64,000 nucleotides of DNA from Hofstenia miamia. Its lineage: Eukaryota > Xenacoelomorpha > Acoela. How positions within the stretch are numbered: position 1 is the first letter of the stretch; each line of letters opens with the position of its first letter. The position numbers and the translations under genes were made by a program. Positions 21,259-32,800 of this stretch are shown here, piece by piece. Below the pieces are notes generated by a model that did no database searches, had not been told where the DNA came from, and worked only from the letters and a program-made list of their open reading frames with translations. The stretch covers positions 1,607,188 to 1,671,187 of the forward strand of contig SCFE01000066.1 in assembly GCA_004352715.1 (NCBI GenBank). Reading direction: 5' to 3'.

Positions 21259-22354
21259 GCAATTATATAGCAACATACCCAATTGCAATTTGATATAATT
21301 TAGTAACTTTGTAATTAACCCAAAATAGAGGCACAATTTTTTCTATGCAATTGAAGTGTGATGGAAAATTTGAATTACTAATGCATTTGCATTTAAAATT
21401 TAATACTTAATGCAGTGTTGAAATTATTTGTTTGTACAAATTCCTTTTATTTATCAAAGGAGTTTTCAATAGAAAACATGTTTTTTATCAAATCAAATAA
21501 TCAATTGGCTTTTAGTAATATTCAAAATTGAAATGTTAGTGATAGGTATACCTGCTATTCTTTCCTTAAGTAATATTTAATGTCCTCACTGACCAGCTGA
21601 CAACGATGTACGCTAAGGACCTGTTTCAAAGAAACAAATATAAATTCAAAATATAACTTAATTATTTATTTTCTCCCGGGAAAAAATAAAATATAAATAT
21701 ATTTCCACTGCAATTATTTTTGTTCTATCGAAAATAACAATGTTTCATCATTGTTGATTTGTTGCAGCCCAGACAAAAATTTTCTCTTTGCGATATCTTG
21801 AGAACATCTCACTGATGCCAACTTACATCCTTCGGATGTCAATAAACACCCTGATCTATGATAAAAATATGCTCGTGCGGTTAATGTTCCCACTGATTCT
21901 CAGTGGGATACAACATATCGCAAGTGCTCACTCACTTTGAGAATATAATAACAATTTCATCAAATTACTGCTATTATTTTATTTCTAAAATTGTTTCAAC
22001 AGTTATGTTCAACAGAACAATATATGACCTAAGAGCGTATAAATAGCATCTTGGTTTCTGTTTTTTGCATAATCATAATAATGATGTTATCATTACGGAA
22101 AATTATTTCATCGTTTAAAAATTTACTTAAATTTTGAAACAGTATTTTTAAAAATAATAATGCAGCGCAATCAAAATTTTTAATATTTCATTTGTTTTAT
22201 AGTTTGGGAATTGTACAAAATTTATGAATATATTAGTTCAGATAATATTTAAGTAGGAGATTCCATAAACATCAATTTGGACGGATGGATTGGACAAAAA
22301 TACGATACTTCTAGGTTGCCTTCTACTTTGCACACCCGCGACTTCCATCGATGG
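21259..22354. repeat. 1.1 kb tandem duplication, copy 2
   Basis: Second copy of 20146-21237. Similarity ends after CGCGACTTCCATCGATG, where copy 1 meets the N at 21238 and copy 2 continues into unique sequence. Confidence 0.85.
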
Positions 22355-23308
22355 GAATGTGATGACGTCAGATCGTGAATTAAGGATGAAATTGAAAGAA
22401 GAGAACATTTTCTATACAGAAGTGTCTATATTTTAGATACCATTATTACTTAGTAAACTATGATGGCTTAAAAATTATTATAGAAAACAAAAAATGCCTG
22501 AGCAGTTTAAGATTAATAGATAAGTGGGTATAAGCGTTTCTTTGAATAAAAAGTTTACCTGTCATTGGCTGAAAGCCAATTTTTAAATCAACAAAGAATT
22601 CGCTATTTATGTTTCATAGTTAAGGTACAATGATTATATTCTCTTATCTAAAGAAACAATCTTTGTTGTGTTTCATTGCAGCCTATGACACATATAACAT
22701 ATGTAATAATGGGAAGCAGTCAGGTGAAGTACAGGTACAAAGCTATTCTGAGTTAAATATAGATGTTTTCCATGAAATAAAACTAAAATTATATTAAATT
22801 GATCAAACAAAACGGATGCTGTCAAACCTGATTCTGATCCTGTTTTGTCCTATGCCTGATTAATCCTAATAGATCTGATCTAAAAATCTTGACCAGACTC
22901 AACACTAAAAAGCCTACTAGTTCAAAGTTGTAGCATGAGTAGGACATTCATATAGGTTAAGCATTGCATCGCCACAAGAATACCTGACTTGTTGAGAAGC
23001 AATGCTAACTTATTGTTAATTCCTCATGCTTCTGCTTCGTTATAAAATATGTAAATGCTTATTTACATTTATGGATTATTTTCACTAATAGTAGTTTCTA
23101 CAAAATCTGTACCAAAATAAATTTCCAATTGCAGTGACATTTTGTTCCGTAAGATGGCTACATCAATTTTATATTGCTTCACTTATGATTGTTTCGTCTA
23201 TTAAAAATGACATTGCCACATAGCTTAACCTATAGGATATCTCAAAATCCTGATTGGCGAAATTCTTGAATAAATATTCGTAAGACTAGTTTTGCTTAAG
23301 TTGGAAAA
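22355..23308. other. AT-rich region upstream of the GPCR start
   Basis: No ORF or repeat assigned. It should hold the 5' UTR and promoter of the GPCR, but no specific signal stands out. Confidence 0.4.
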
Positions 23309-23550
23309 ATGTTTGCAAATATTACAGACCTTCCTGTTTTCAACAAACTAATCCAGTACAAGGACTTTGAAAATAGGATATCTGCCTATATTTCTTTGAT
23401 TATGACAATATTCATCGGCATACCTGGTAATTGTGCCATCATTTACATACTTTCTCGCATGAAGAAGAATATTTTTTCGTACTCAATGATACGATGTCTT
23501 CAGCTTCTTGCCTTGTTTGATCTCATGGCTACCACGGGAATTGCCTTCAA
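23309..23550 (+). CDS. Class A (rhodopsin-like) GPCR, exon 1
   Basis: Start of a three-exon receptor of 305 residues, likely a plasma-membrane neuropeptide or orphan receptor. Exon 1 holds residues 1-80 and part of 81: a short N-terminus with an N-glycosylation site (NIT at residue 5), TM1 (about 27-49, with the conserved GN of TM1 in IPGNCAIIYIL), ICL1 (RMKKNIFS) and TM2 (about 58-80, with LLALFDLM in place of the usual LALADL). The exon ends in phase 2 before GTAAAC at 23551. Joining to exon 2 restores AA|A (Lys81) and the frame. I chose the ATG at 23309 because it gives a normal short extracellular N-terminus. Family-level ligand assignment is not possible from this sequence. Confidence 0.85.
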
Positions 23551-24943
23551 GTAAACACTTTTTACTTTAATCATTGTTATATTTTGTTATGCCAGCAGTT
23601 TTTGTTTAAAAGTATGTATACAGCCTAAATGTATTATTTTAGATCTGCTCTAATATTGTTGGTGAGATCATCCCGTAGTATTATGTTTTCATTTTACTTA
23701 TTATTTGGACATGAGATGATTTTTAAGAAAAATATTAAGGAAAAATAGTTTGCAAATACATGTTAAGATGCTTGCAGAAAATAGGTTAACATTGCGAGCA
23801 CTTTAGACATCTCTAAGAAAACATAAATAACCTACAAATAGATTTAAAATGTAAATAATTATTGCTTTGAAATAAGAAAGCCAATAAATTTAAGATTGAA
23901 ATGGTAAAAAATACTAGGAAAACATGTACTGTGTTCAAGTTTGAAAACCTCAAACAATTGTGAAGCTTAGATGAAGTTTACTAAGAAATTAAGTCGATTA
24001 ATGCAAGCATTGATATTTTCAAAAGTCAAAAAAATGTTATATTTGTTGTCAGAATATCTTAACTGAATATCTCACAGTATGTAATTATAAAAATATCAAA
24101 AATTTGGCTATTCAAATTCATTAGCTACCCTCCGCATAATTATTTTGGAAAAAATTATGTATTTCTATGCAAAAAATTATAATTGAATGATAAATTCATA
24201 AGAAACCAATCAAATTGTAATGGAGAAACATTTATTGTTACTAAATATGCAAAGAAAATTTTTTGGCAGATGCCTCTATTACATCTCAATGGCGTCATCA
24301 AAGTTGTTGCGGGTTTTCATGTATCTTGTTTGTATAGAAATTTCTTAATGGTTTGTCAAAGATCAAATTTCTAATTTTCAAAATCTACTAGTTTTCTACC
24401 ATACATAGTGCATATCCAATGTTTTTTGCTTTTCTGAAATATATTTTTATGTGAATCCAAATGTTTTGAAATAGAGCAATAGAAGAAAGTTCATTTTTTC
24501 TATCAGTATTATCAACATAAGATGGCTTTCAACTTGCAATTTTTCGGTTTAGAAAATCAAGCTTCTTCTTACAGCTGCCTCCGAAATACATTTAAAATCA
24601 AAAAATGCAATTTATTTAATTCAACAAACTTCAGCAAAGTTTCGGCTCCCCGAAACATTTAACTCCACTCTTGTTAAAAATCACAGGGAACAACTGATGT
24701 AAATTGTTTCAGCCAAATAATATTTTCTTAACAATGCGTATCAGCAAACATTAAAAATCTTATCCGTATTCAATTTGCATCCGTACAATTTTGTATCTTG
24801 CAATCCGAATCCAATCCGCATCCTAAGCATTTTTTAAGTTATTCGAAGAAATCCACAACATTTTAAGGAATTGAAATGCTCACATTCAACTATTCAAATC
24901 ATATCTTTATGATCGTTATCAATGTATTAATATATCAGGCTCG

Positions 24944-25430
24944 ATTTCTTTGCCTACACTAATTTCAATTGGCGTACCACAAGGCAGTGTCCTTGGGCCA
25001 CTATTATTTATCATTTTTATAGATGACTTCTGTTTAATTTATACTGCCGATACATCATTTTTTGCAGATGACAATAAAGTTCTAGTTAAAAATCCTTCAT
25101 TGAATTTGATGCAATATTGCATTAACTCAATAGTGAATTGGGGAGAATTAAATAATTTCACTTTCAATGTAGTGAAATCAAACATAGTTTCTTTTGTACA
25201 TTCTAATCGAACTGAATTTTCTCCTCTAACTATAGGAAATATTAATATACCGGCTGCTGATATAGTAAAAGATCTTGGTCTGATCCTTTCGTATAATTTG
25301 AAATGAAATGCTCACTTTGAAATTTTATGCAACAAGGATCACGCATTTTTTTTTAAGAAGAAATGTGTCAATCGGTACTAATATTAATACAAAATTCAAT
25401 ATTTATAAAAGCTGCATATTGTAGCAAAAT
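24944..25430 (+). pseudogene. Non-LTR retrotransposon reverse transcriptase fragment
   Basis: An ORF from about 24950 to 25306 contains the RT motifs GVPQGSVLGPLLF (domain 4) and FFADDNKVL (catalytic F-ADD, domain 5), then NFTFNVVKSNIVSF and VKDLGLILSYNL (the conserved 'KDLG' after the palm). A stop at 25304 interrupts it, and thumb-like residues follow in another frame to about 25430, just before the hAT insertion. The spacing and the ADD motif fit jockey/CR1-type LINEs. Both ends are missing. It lies in the sense orientation inside GPCR intron 1. Confidence 0.8.
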
Positions 25431-25505
25431 CCCGGAGATTAAAACTTATTAGCAGTGGCGGCTCGTGCATGCAAAATTTAGGCAAGCAAATATTTTTTTG
25501 TTTAA

Positions 25506-25730
25506 GGCCACGGTTAGACTAGTGATTGTTTCGAAATTGATATATCACATTTGAAAGAATTGCATGTCTAACCACCCGAGATAATTAGCGACGTGACGAC
25601 CACAAGGAAATCGAACGCGCACGATTTCTTCGTGATCGTCACATCGCTAATTATCTGGGGTGGTTAGACGTGCGATTCACTCAAAATGTGATATATCACT
25701 TTTAATCAAATCACTAGTCTAACCGTGGCC
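25506..25730. mobile_element. PIF/Harbinger-type MITE, long palindrome
   Basis: A 225 bp element flanked by TAA (25503-25505 and 25731-25733). The ends GGCCACGGTTAGACTAGTGA and TCACTAGTCTAACCGTGGCC are perfect inverted repeats. The interior also pairs (ACCACCCGAGATAATTAGCG with CGCTAATTATCTGGGGTGGT), so nearly the whole element is a hairpin. Confidence 0.85.
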
Positions 25731-26523
25731 TAACCCAAACAGTGTAAATTATAAACCATGAAAAATTTATTTATAAAGGAAAACGCCGAGACTAATTTTC
25801 CCAGAAATTTAACTGTAATATTATTATAGAAATAAGTTCAATAAAATTGCTAATGATTTCTGTAGTTGTTTCTCCTCTAATCAATTATTCTTGTATTTCC
25901 TTAAAATTTCTTTATCCAGAAAATAATCATTCTGCAAGACGGTGATCAAAACCCAATAGTTTGTATTAATTCAAATATTTACATATTTTCGGTAAGGCAG
26001 TCAATAAATCATGCATTTCAAAATATTGAATAAAAATTTTGTCGATTTTTACAATTGAAGGCATGTTGAAGATAGAACTCTTTAAATAAATTCCAAATTT
26101 TTTCAAGATTGAGAAACTTCGATTAGAAAATGGCAGCAGATGAAAATTACATTTAAGTTGCTCAACATTTTTTAAAATTTAATTCCAAATCTATCACCTT
26201 AAAATATCCACATCATATTTTATTTTTTGAATGAATTGGTAACACATTCGTATAAAAAATTAGTCTTTCATTCACAATTGTTATAAATTTTCTAAATTCT
26301 GTAAGGAAAACAAATGGTTACCACTTTATATTTAGGAATATTGTACAAGGAATGCGTGAGGTGAAAATGCGAAAAAACTATATACCAGATAGGAGCCTTA
26401 TTTAAATATATTTCTGTTTCTGGTACTGCTTGAATGTAAAAATGTTTCTGATTGAATTAAATAATAAATATCATGTTTACTTTTGGGTAATCGTATTGAG
26501 TTATAATATTAGTAGTTCTTTTA

Positions 26524-26661
26524 GGCTCCGGTTAGACTACGTGATTGGTCACTGTGATCTGTCACATTTTGGCAAAATCGCACTTCTAACTACCGAGATA
26601 ATAGTGATGTGACGTGTTTCGTAACTTTTCTTGGTACCAATCACGTAGTCTAACCGTAGCC
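26524..26661. mobile_element. PIF/Harbinger-type MITE, related shorter copy
   Basis: A 138 bp element flanked by TTA (26521-26523 and 26662-26664). The ends GGCTCCGGTTAGACTACGTG and CACGTAGTCTAACCGTAGCC relate it to 25506-25730. It sits in the same hAT host element. Confidence 0.8.
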
Positions 26662-28733
26662 TTACAATGGAATTAATTCAATGTGAAGCAATGAGCAGCG
26701 AGTGCTTGCTTTGTAGCTAAATCTTCGCGCGATTAATTGAACAAAACGGATGTAATTCTATCGTTTAAGCGAGCGTAGGTACAGCATTAAGGTAGTTGCT
26801 TGCTGTGGCACAATCAATCAATGATTTTTAAAGCAAATCGTAATAAATTATTATTACTTGATTTTTGAATAATTTACAATTTGTACATTTAGATCAAGGA
26901 CATACTAATATATTTAGTAAATTCATGCAAATACAAATATTAAAAAATTTTTGGGCAAGCACTGCTTGCCGTGCTTACACGCAGGAGCCGCCTATGCTTA
27001 TTAGTAATATTAATGGTCATTTTGAGAGGTTTTCGGTACTATTTTGTCATGTTTTAATCCTTGTGATCAACGTTAATTTTTATTGGTCGCTAGCTGTCGA
27101 GTCATCCATTACTACGTGCTCGATCGTCTGCCTAGCACTTTTTGTTCGCTATCTATTTATTCAATTTGTTCAATATTTATCAGCATTGTAAGTGTTACAA
27201 TTCTGATACTGTCAGAAGTTATAATTTAAGTTTTGATGTCCCAATGCACAGTCGTTTTGTTTTTACTTATAGATTGCCCCAACCGCTGTTTCAATTAACC
27301 TTTTAGATATAACGAATTTTCTTAAATTGGCCTTTATTTTTCTGGTTACATTTATACATATTTTTATATGTTTCTTATTTATGATTACTATGCGTAGCTA
27401 AATATAGGGCATCGCTTTGGGTACAGTAGTGATATTGGTAATTGTAACTGACTACCAATAACCAATCTGTACCTTAGGGGATGATGAAAGGATTAGGGGA
27501 GTAAGGTTGTATTTGCATGTACGATAACAAGCAAGTGTAGCCTTTCAATTTTCAATGAGCTGAGCGTAGGTACTAGGTTTTCTTTGGTTCTTCGTCGGCC
27601 GGAGGCCAGTCAACTATTAGAAGAATTACAATGATCTTTCTTCTCTGGGTTGTTACAATAGAGTACACAATTTTTTCCACATTATCTCCCTAAATTGCAG
27701 ATATAAAGTAAACTACAATTTCTTACTCTTCTAAGTTTTGTGTTTGATTAGAATGTTCTGCCGTGGATTAAAGATTCCCGAGAAGAAAACATTCTACAAT
27801 ATTATCAATTTTAACACATGCTTCACAATGCTGGTGGCCTTCCAGAGTTCAATTTCACGTATTGGAAAAACTTCAAATGAGATATATATCTCTTCACTGG
27901 GTATTTAATTCTAACGGCAGAATTGAATATAGTTGTATATTTATTTTAAAAATTTTACCAATTGCTATCCAATTCCATTCATATAACCTAGTATATTTTA
28001 ACAGATTATTAAATGGGATTATACAAAGTAAATCCCTTTCATTATGTGTGCTTAACTGAGTTAAGAAAAAGTTCAAAAAACTTATTTCCCATATGTAAAT
28101 GTAGAATGATTAGTTCACACAATAATTTTTGAGATCGAATAATCACATGGCCAATTACATAATAATCAATACTTCTGTTGATATTTTCGATAAACCAACT
28201 GATCAAAATCATGGAAGTTCATGTTAAAGAATATTTCAAAAACTAATAATGTTTGTTCCTGGTTCTTATCTTTTTTCTGCAGCAATTGCAGAACAATAAA
28301 AACTTTTTATAAATAACTTATATTTGTTATATTTCTAGATCGTTATATTAATAGCACAAATTTCGTAATGTTCGGTCGGTTCTTCCAAAGCTCCTCATAC
28401 AATATTTAAATAAAATTTTCAAAAACTTTGACTCTTACGAAAATTTTTGCAGAACTAAGCTTGCTAATATCTTCTACGCTCTTGAAAAGGATGAGATGCT
28501 TGACTTGCTTAAAAATCACTATACTCAGTAATCAAGTACAAGCTCAGAAAAAGAAACTCAAACTACAATGATAAAATTGTGAAGAAAACCAAAAATAGGA
28601 AAACATTACCTGATGAATCTGGTAACCTTGTAATTGCAGACTCTAGGTTAAAACAACTGAGAGGAAAATATCTCTTTGGAAATGAAAGAACTGCCATTCA
28701 TACATATCCAATACCAAAGACATTCTAAAACTA

Positions 28734-29198
28734 TTGGAGGAATATCCTAAAGCAAACCTGAAAATAATCGTTGTTAATGCAGGAATAAATGATATTTTAG
28801 AAGGTACTGATACAGAAATTATTAAAAATAACCTTGAATCAATGAAAGATGCTTGTAATGGGAATTTGACCTTCATAGATATTGCGGCACAATTAAACTG
28901 TAATGATGCAATTCGTCAAAACGTCGCAGTTGTAAATAATCAGTTTCAATCGATGGTACACGTCATCAAATGCGCAGATACTTTTAGTAAAAATAGCGTG
29001 TTATACACTCATTATGGTCTTCATTTTGCTGGGTTTGGCTATGCACAATTTGCGATCCAGATAAAAAAGCCTTTGGGATTCAACGTGCTAGAATTCATAA
29101 AGGGAAATTTTCACAAACCAGTTCGAAAAAGAGAAGCCCGACGTTGTCTCAACAATTTACTGCTCTTCAAGAAGCTGTCAATGAAGCGTCAATTCTGA
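28734..29198 (+). pseudogene. SGNH-hydrolase-like domain of the LINE
   Basis: A 154-residue ORF. Residues 12-24 read KIIVVNAGINDIL (the Asn of GxND stabilises the oxyanion in SGNH enzymes). The His block THYGLHFAGFGYAQFA lies near residue 95. The N-terminal Ser block (ADSRL) is upstream in another frame near 28640, so the domain is split by a frameshift near 28720. Such esterase domains occur in LINE ORF1 proteins, where they may bind membranes or lipids. That role is not shown here. Confidence 0.65.
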
Positions 29199-29391
29199 CG
29201 CAGCTTTGTGTGCTGAAAAAAATATACTAATTGATTGTTTTAAGAAAAGGCAGCAATCAAAATCACATACTGATCATAAATTATATGCCAACAAGAAGAA
29301 ATCTTTTAATTTGGTAGAAAAACACCTAAGGAACAATGGAGTCATGCTAACAGTGTGAACAGTAATAACATAAACTTACTAAGATAACTAG

Positions 29392-29412
29392 NNNNNNNNN
29401 NNNNNNNNNNNN
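29392..29412. other. Short gap (21 N) with duplicated flanks
   Basis: The 181 bases before the gap (29211-29391) are identical to the 181 after it (29413-29593). The gap and repeat are therefore most likely an unresolved overlap of one sequence. Confidence 0.9.
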
Positions 29413-31667
29413 TGCTGAAAAAAATATACTAATTGATTGTTTTAAGAAAAGGCAGCAATCAAAATCACATACTGATCATAAATTATATGCCAACAAGAAG
29501 AAATCTTTTAATTTGGTAGAAAAACACCTAAGGAACAATGGAGTCATGCTAACAGTGTGAACAGTAATAACATAAACTTACTAAGATAACTAGTATTTCT
29601 GACGGAAATAACTTTTCAGGAATGTGTGTGATATTACAAACTACATAAATGAATTCTTCATTAACGTGGGAAAATTTAATGGGCAACCCACTGCTTATAA
29701 TTACGGTATCACATGCATTGATGAATCGTTCTATTTTTATTTTTCTCTGAGAATGAAGTCCTAAGAAGTGTAAATGGCATGAATAATTACAAGGCTAAAG
29801 GGCCCTCAAATATCCCGAACTTTATCTTGAATTTTGCTTTTTCTAATACCATTGTTCATTTGACTTATCTGCTTAATCTTTGAATTAATCATTCATATTT
29901 TCCCAAAATATTTAAATATGCAATAGTATCTCTTATTTATAAGAACAAGGATCCCAAAACCGCTTGAAATTATCAACCTATTTCCGTTGCCCACATGCTT
30001 GCAGAAATTTTTGAAAAAAGTTTATACCATTAATGGCAAAGTTATTTTGAAGATTCTAATCTAATTGTTAAGCATCAATTTGGATTTCGAAAATCTAAAT
30101 CAACAGTGGGTGCCTTGTTTTACGGCATTGAGGACTGGCGTAAATGTCTAAACAGCGGTGAATATGTTACCATAGTTTTCCTTGATTTATCCAAGGCATT
30201 TGACAGTATGTCGCATTTCATTTTATTAAAAAAGTGCTTAAATATGGGCTTAGTGTTGATGCTCTTAAATTACTTGAAAACTTTCTCACTGATAGGTAGC
30301 AAGCTGTTAAGCTTGGTCACAGTCAGTGTTCTTACAAGAAAATTCTCAGAGGACTTCCGCAGGGTTCTATTCTAGGGCCCCTTGTCAACTGTTTAAAATA
30401 CTGTAAAATCATACAGTACGCTGATGATACTTGTTTATACATAAATGCTAATAACATGCTTACTTGTACTAAATTACTCTCCCATGACATTAAAACCTGC
30501 TTTGACAAAAACGAACTGCATTTCAATATCAACAAAACACAGTTCGCTATTTTGCACGCTTCTCAAAGTGATATTGCCAACCAATTCTCGATAGTCTAAC
30601 AATGCTACTATTCCCAATCTATTAAAGCTGTCTACCTTGGTGTCAAATTCAATGATGAACTTCACAGACTTTCTCAATGATAAAATCCGCAACTTTGGTA
30701 AGTTCAACTCTCGAATTCCTCTAATAAGTACTCTATTTCCAAAGAATATCTGGATTAAATACACTCGTGTACATTTATATGGTATAATTAGTTATGCATG
30801 TCAATTAATAGTTGGATAATATGCTGTCAAATGGCAAAAAATTGAATCTATGTAAATTTGGGCAATTGGTAAAATTGACAATGCTCCCAGGTTTTCACAT
30901 GTTTCGCAGTGCTACAGTGAATTTCAAATTATGAAACCACTAAAATGTGTCTCATATGTTTCTGTGCTGTACTTCCTCAACATTCTTCTAGGTAATAAAA
31001 TAGTATGAAATCAATTATCATTTAAAATTTAATAATCACATTAAAATTAAAAATAGCTATGCTGCAAACTCTTTTTTGTGAAATTAGGTAAGATTTTCAA
31101 TGAAATACCATTAAATTTACGATCTTTTGAAGTTTCCAAGAAAGTACTACGTGGTTATTTTATTCGAAATCAATGAGTAACGAAACATTACTCCGCGAAT
31201 CTTAAAGTACATTAGCTGTAAATAATCACGGTGCTTACGACATTATTGTACAATATTGTAGTTTATAGATGATGATAAATAAATCATTTTAAAAGGTATT
31301 AGTAATAATGGTATATATATATATATATATATAGTGAGAGATATGAAAAGAATTTACCCTTTTCAGAAAAAAATCTGCGTGCCCGACTGCTCAAGCATCT
31401 GCCAAAAATCGTGGCCAAGCCTAGAAAAGCCCCGCTCATATTTAGGCCGAGTACATTCAGTCTCTGGTAAAAAAAACTTGGTCTTATTGAAGTAAATGTA
31501 GTAAGTAAGTAGTTCTCTAGTGACAAATTGCTGCAAGTTTTTTCTGTAGTAGGATTTTAGCTGTAAATGTCTTAATTTAGTTTCTCTATAAATATGCAAA
31601 TTGCAAATGCACATACCGTTAAGCAAATGATAATAAATATTTTTTAATTATATATTGATAATTTTAG

Positions 31668-31962
31668 ATTTCTTGTCCAATTCCTACCTTTCTTAACATG
31701 GTTTTTACTAAGAGAAGGAAACTGGTGCCATTTTCGCTATGCTTTCACTGATGCGGCTTATACAGGATCCGGTTGGTGCTTAGTGTGGGTGGCTTGTGAA
31801 CGCCTTGTGGCTGTCTACGTACCATTAGCATACAAATCCATATCAAATAAGCGATTTACAGAGAAGATTTTGTTGATTATTTGTTCATTGGCTTTAATTA
31901 TTGCTACTACTCAAATCTGTTGTAGGCCGGATCCCATTGAACGCGATTTCTACATGCATGAA
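31668..31962 (+). CDS. Class A GPCR, exon 2
   Basis: Residues 81-179. It contains ECL1 and TM3 with the conserved Cys (C101, in GNWCHF), the end of TM3 with CERLVAVYVPL (the position of the DRY motif; here E125-R126-L127), the ICL2 basic stretch, and TM4 (about 147-164, ILLIICSLALIIATTQI). It starts after TTTTAG (AG at 31666-31667) and ends in phase 0 before GTAATA at 31963. The upstream part, FLVQFLPFLTWFLL, lies before the first internal GTG and is read only through the splice. Transcript data would settle the exact donor. Confidence 0.85.
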
Positions 31963-32294
31963 GTAATATATTTTTGTAATGTAGTAATACTCTATTGTTA
32001 AAAATATTGATTTCGTTTTCTGCTCTGCATATTTTATAATGCTTAAATTCAATTATATACTTGTAAATCGGAAAAATTATCACGAGAAAATGTTTGGATT
32101 TATTGCTGAATTTTTAGAAAAGCTATGGATTTGTGCACAAATTTTTTGATAATGATTCACTTCCTATTTAGCGGTAATTTCTTAACAAATTATCCAAAAT
32201 TTGTGAAATTATAGGAAGTCGCTCATATCATATCTCCTTCTTTATAGAAAATGAGCGGTTCTACCACATCTTAATATTCTATGAACATATATTC

Positions 32295-32296
<2 letters not shown>

Positions 32297-32383
<87 letters not shown>

Positions 32384-32384
32384 C
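32297..32384. repeat. (TA)n microsatellite in GPCR intron 2
   Basis: About 88 bases of TA with a few TG interruptions, inside the 457 bp second intron. Confidence 0.95.
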
Positions 32385-32419
32385 TTATACATATATTTTA
32401 ATATTTCTTACTGATTTAG

Positions 32420-32800
32420 GGAAAAGTCGTTTCATACATTATTTGCCGTCGTAGTGATAGTTCTGTGTGTCTAATAATAAAAGAGAGTATTCGGCCATTC
32501 CTGTATGGATTTATTCCTCCAGTGATGATCATGATTATTAATTGCTTCATTTTTTGCCGTCTGCTGCTAAGACGAAAATCTAGCTCTGTTAAAGTTGACA
32601 GTACTCAAGTTATGCTTATGATAACACCAATAGTTTATGCACTTCTATACTTTCCAAAATCCTATCGAGTTGCAAGAGGAGAAAGCGGAATATACTGGAT
32701 ATCAATGCTTTCATACCTAAATCATTGCATAAACATATTTTTATACATCTTTATTTGCCAACCAATGCGGAAGCAGATTTTGGAGATTCTACATTTGTAA
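32420..32800 (+). CDS. Class A GPCR, exon 3
   Basis: Residues 180-305. It contains ECL2 with C188 (probable disulfide partner of C101), TM5 (about 205-225, PFLYGFIPPVMIMIINCFIF), a short ICL3 (RRKSSSVKVDSTQ), TM6 (about 243-258, without the usual CWxP) and TM7 with N280-H-C-I-N284-I-F-L-Y288, a variant of NPxxY of the NxxxNxxLY kind seen in many invertebrate peptide and orphan receptors. The C-tail is only about 15 residues. The acceptor AG is at 32418-32419 after CTGATTT, in phase 0, and the stop is TAA. The total of 305 residues is short but normal for this class. Confidence 0.85.
   Translation, partial: GKVVSYIICRRSDSSVCLIIKESIRPFLYGFIPPVMIMIINCFIFCRLLLRRKSSSVKVDSTQVMLMITPIVYALLYFPKSYRVARGESGIYWISMLSYLNHCINIFLYIFICQPMRKQILEILHL

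Larger units (their letters stand above)
25453..26996. mobile_element. hAT-type element, 1.5 kb, carrying two nested MITEs
   Basis: Flanked by a perfect 8 bp duplication, CTTATTAG (25445-25452 and 26997-27004). The ends CAGTGGCGGCTCGTGC and GCAGGAGCCGCCTATG form a 16-base imperfect inverted repeat. Just inside each end is a second inverted piece, TTAGGCAAGCA and GGGCAAGCACTGC. No transposase frame is visible, so it is non-autonomous or fully decayed. Two PIF-type MITEs (25506-25730 and 26524-26661) inserted later. Confidence 0.8.
28570..31290 (+). mobile_element. CR1-like LINE with SGNH-hydrolase ORF and reverse transcriptase
   Basis: 5' part, around 28630-29198: a frameshifted protein with an IADSRLKQL block, then VVNAGINDI (the GxND block) and HYGLHFAGFGYAQ (the C-terminal His block). 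This matches the block order of SGNH esterases known from the ORF1 of CR1/L2-type LINEs. 3' part, about 29620-31150: the N-terminal RT linker (GPSNIPNFILNF), YKNKDP and PISV blocks, QFGFRKSKSTVGALF, FLDLSKAFDSMSH, then YADDTCLYI at 30420. The C-terminal tail IFNEIPLNLRS lies near 31095. There are many stops and frameshifts, so it is dead. It lies in the sense orientation in GPCR intron 1. An AP endonuclease is not seen between the two parts. Confidence 0.8.
23551..31667 (+). other. GPCR intron 1 (8.1 kb), filled with transposons
   Basis: GT (23551) to AG (31666-31667, after ATTTT). It contains a reverse-transcriptase fragment (24944-25430), a hAT element with two nested PIF MITEs (25453-26996), an SGNH/RT LINE (28570-31290) and a (TA)n array (31314-31333). 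23551-24940 and 27005-28560 hold AT-rich sequence with no assigned feature. Confidence 0.8.
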
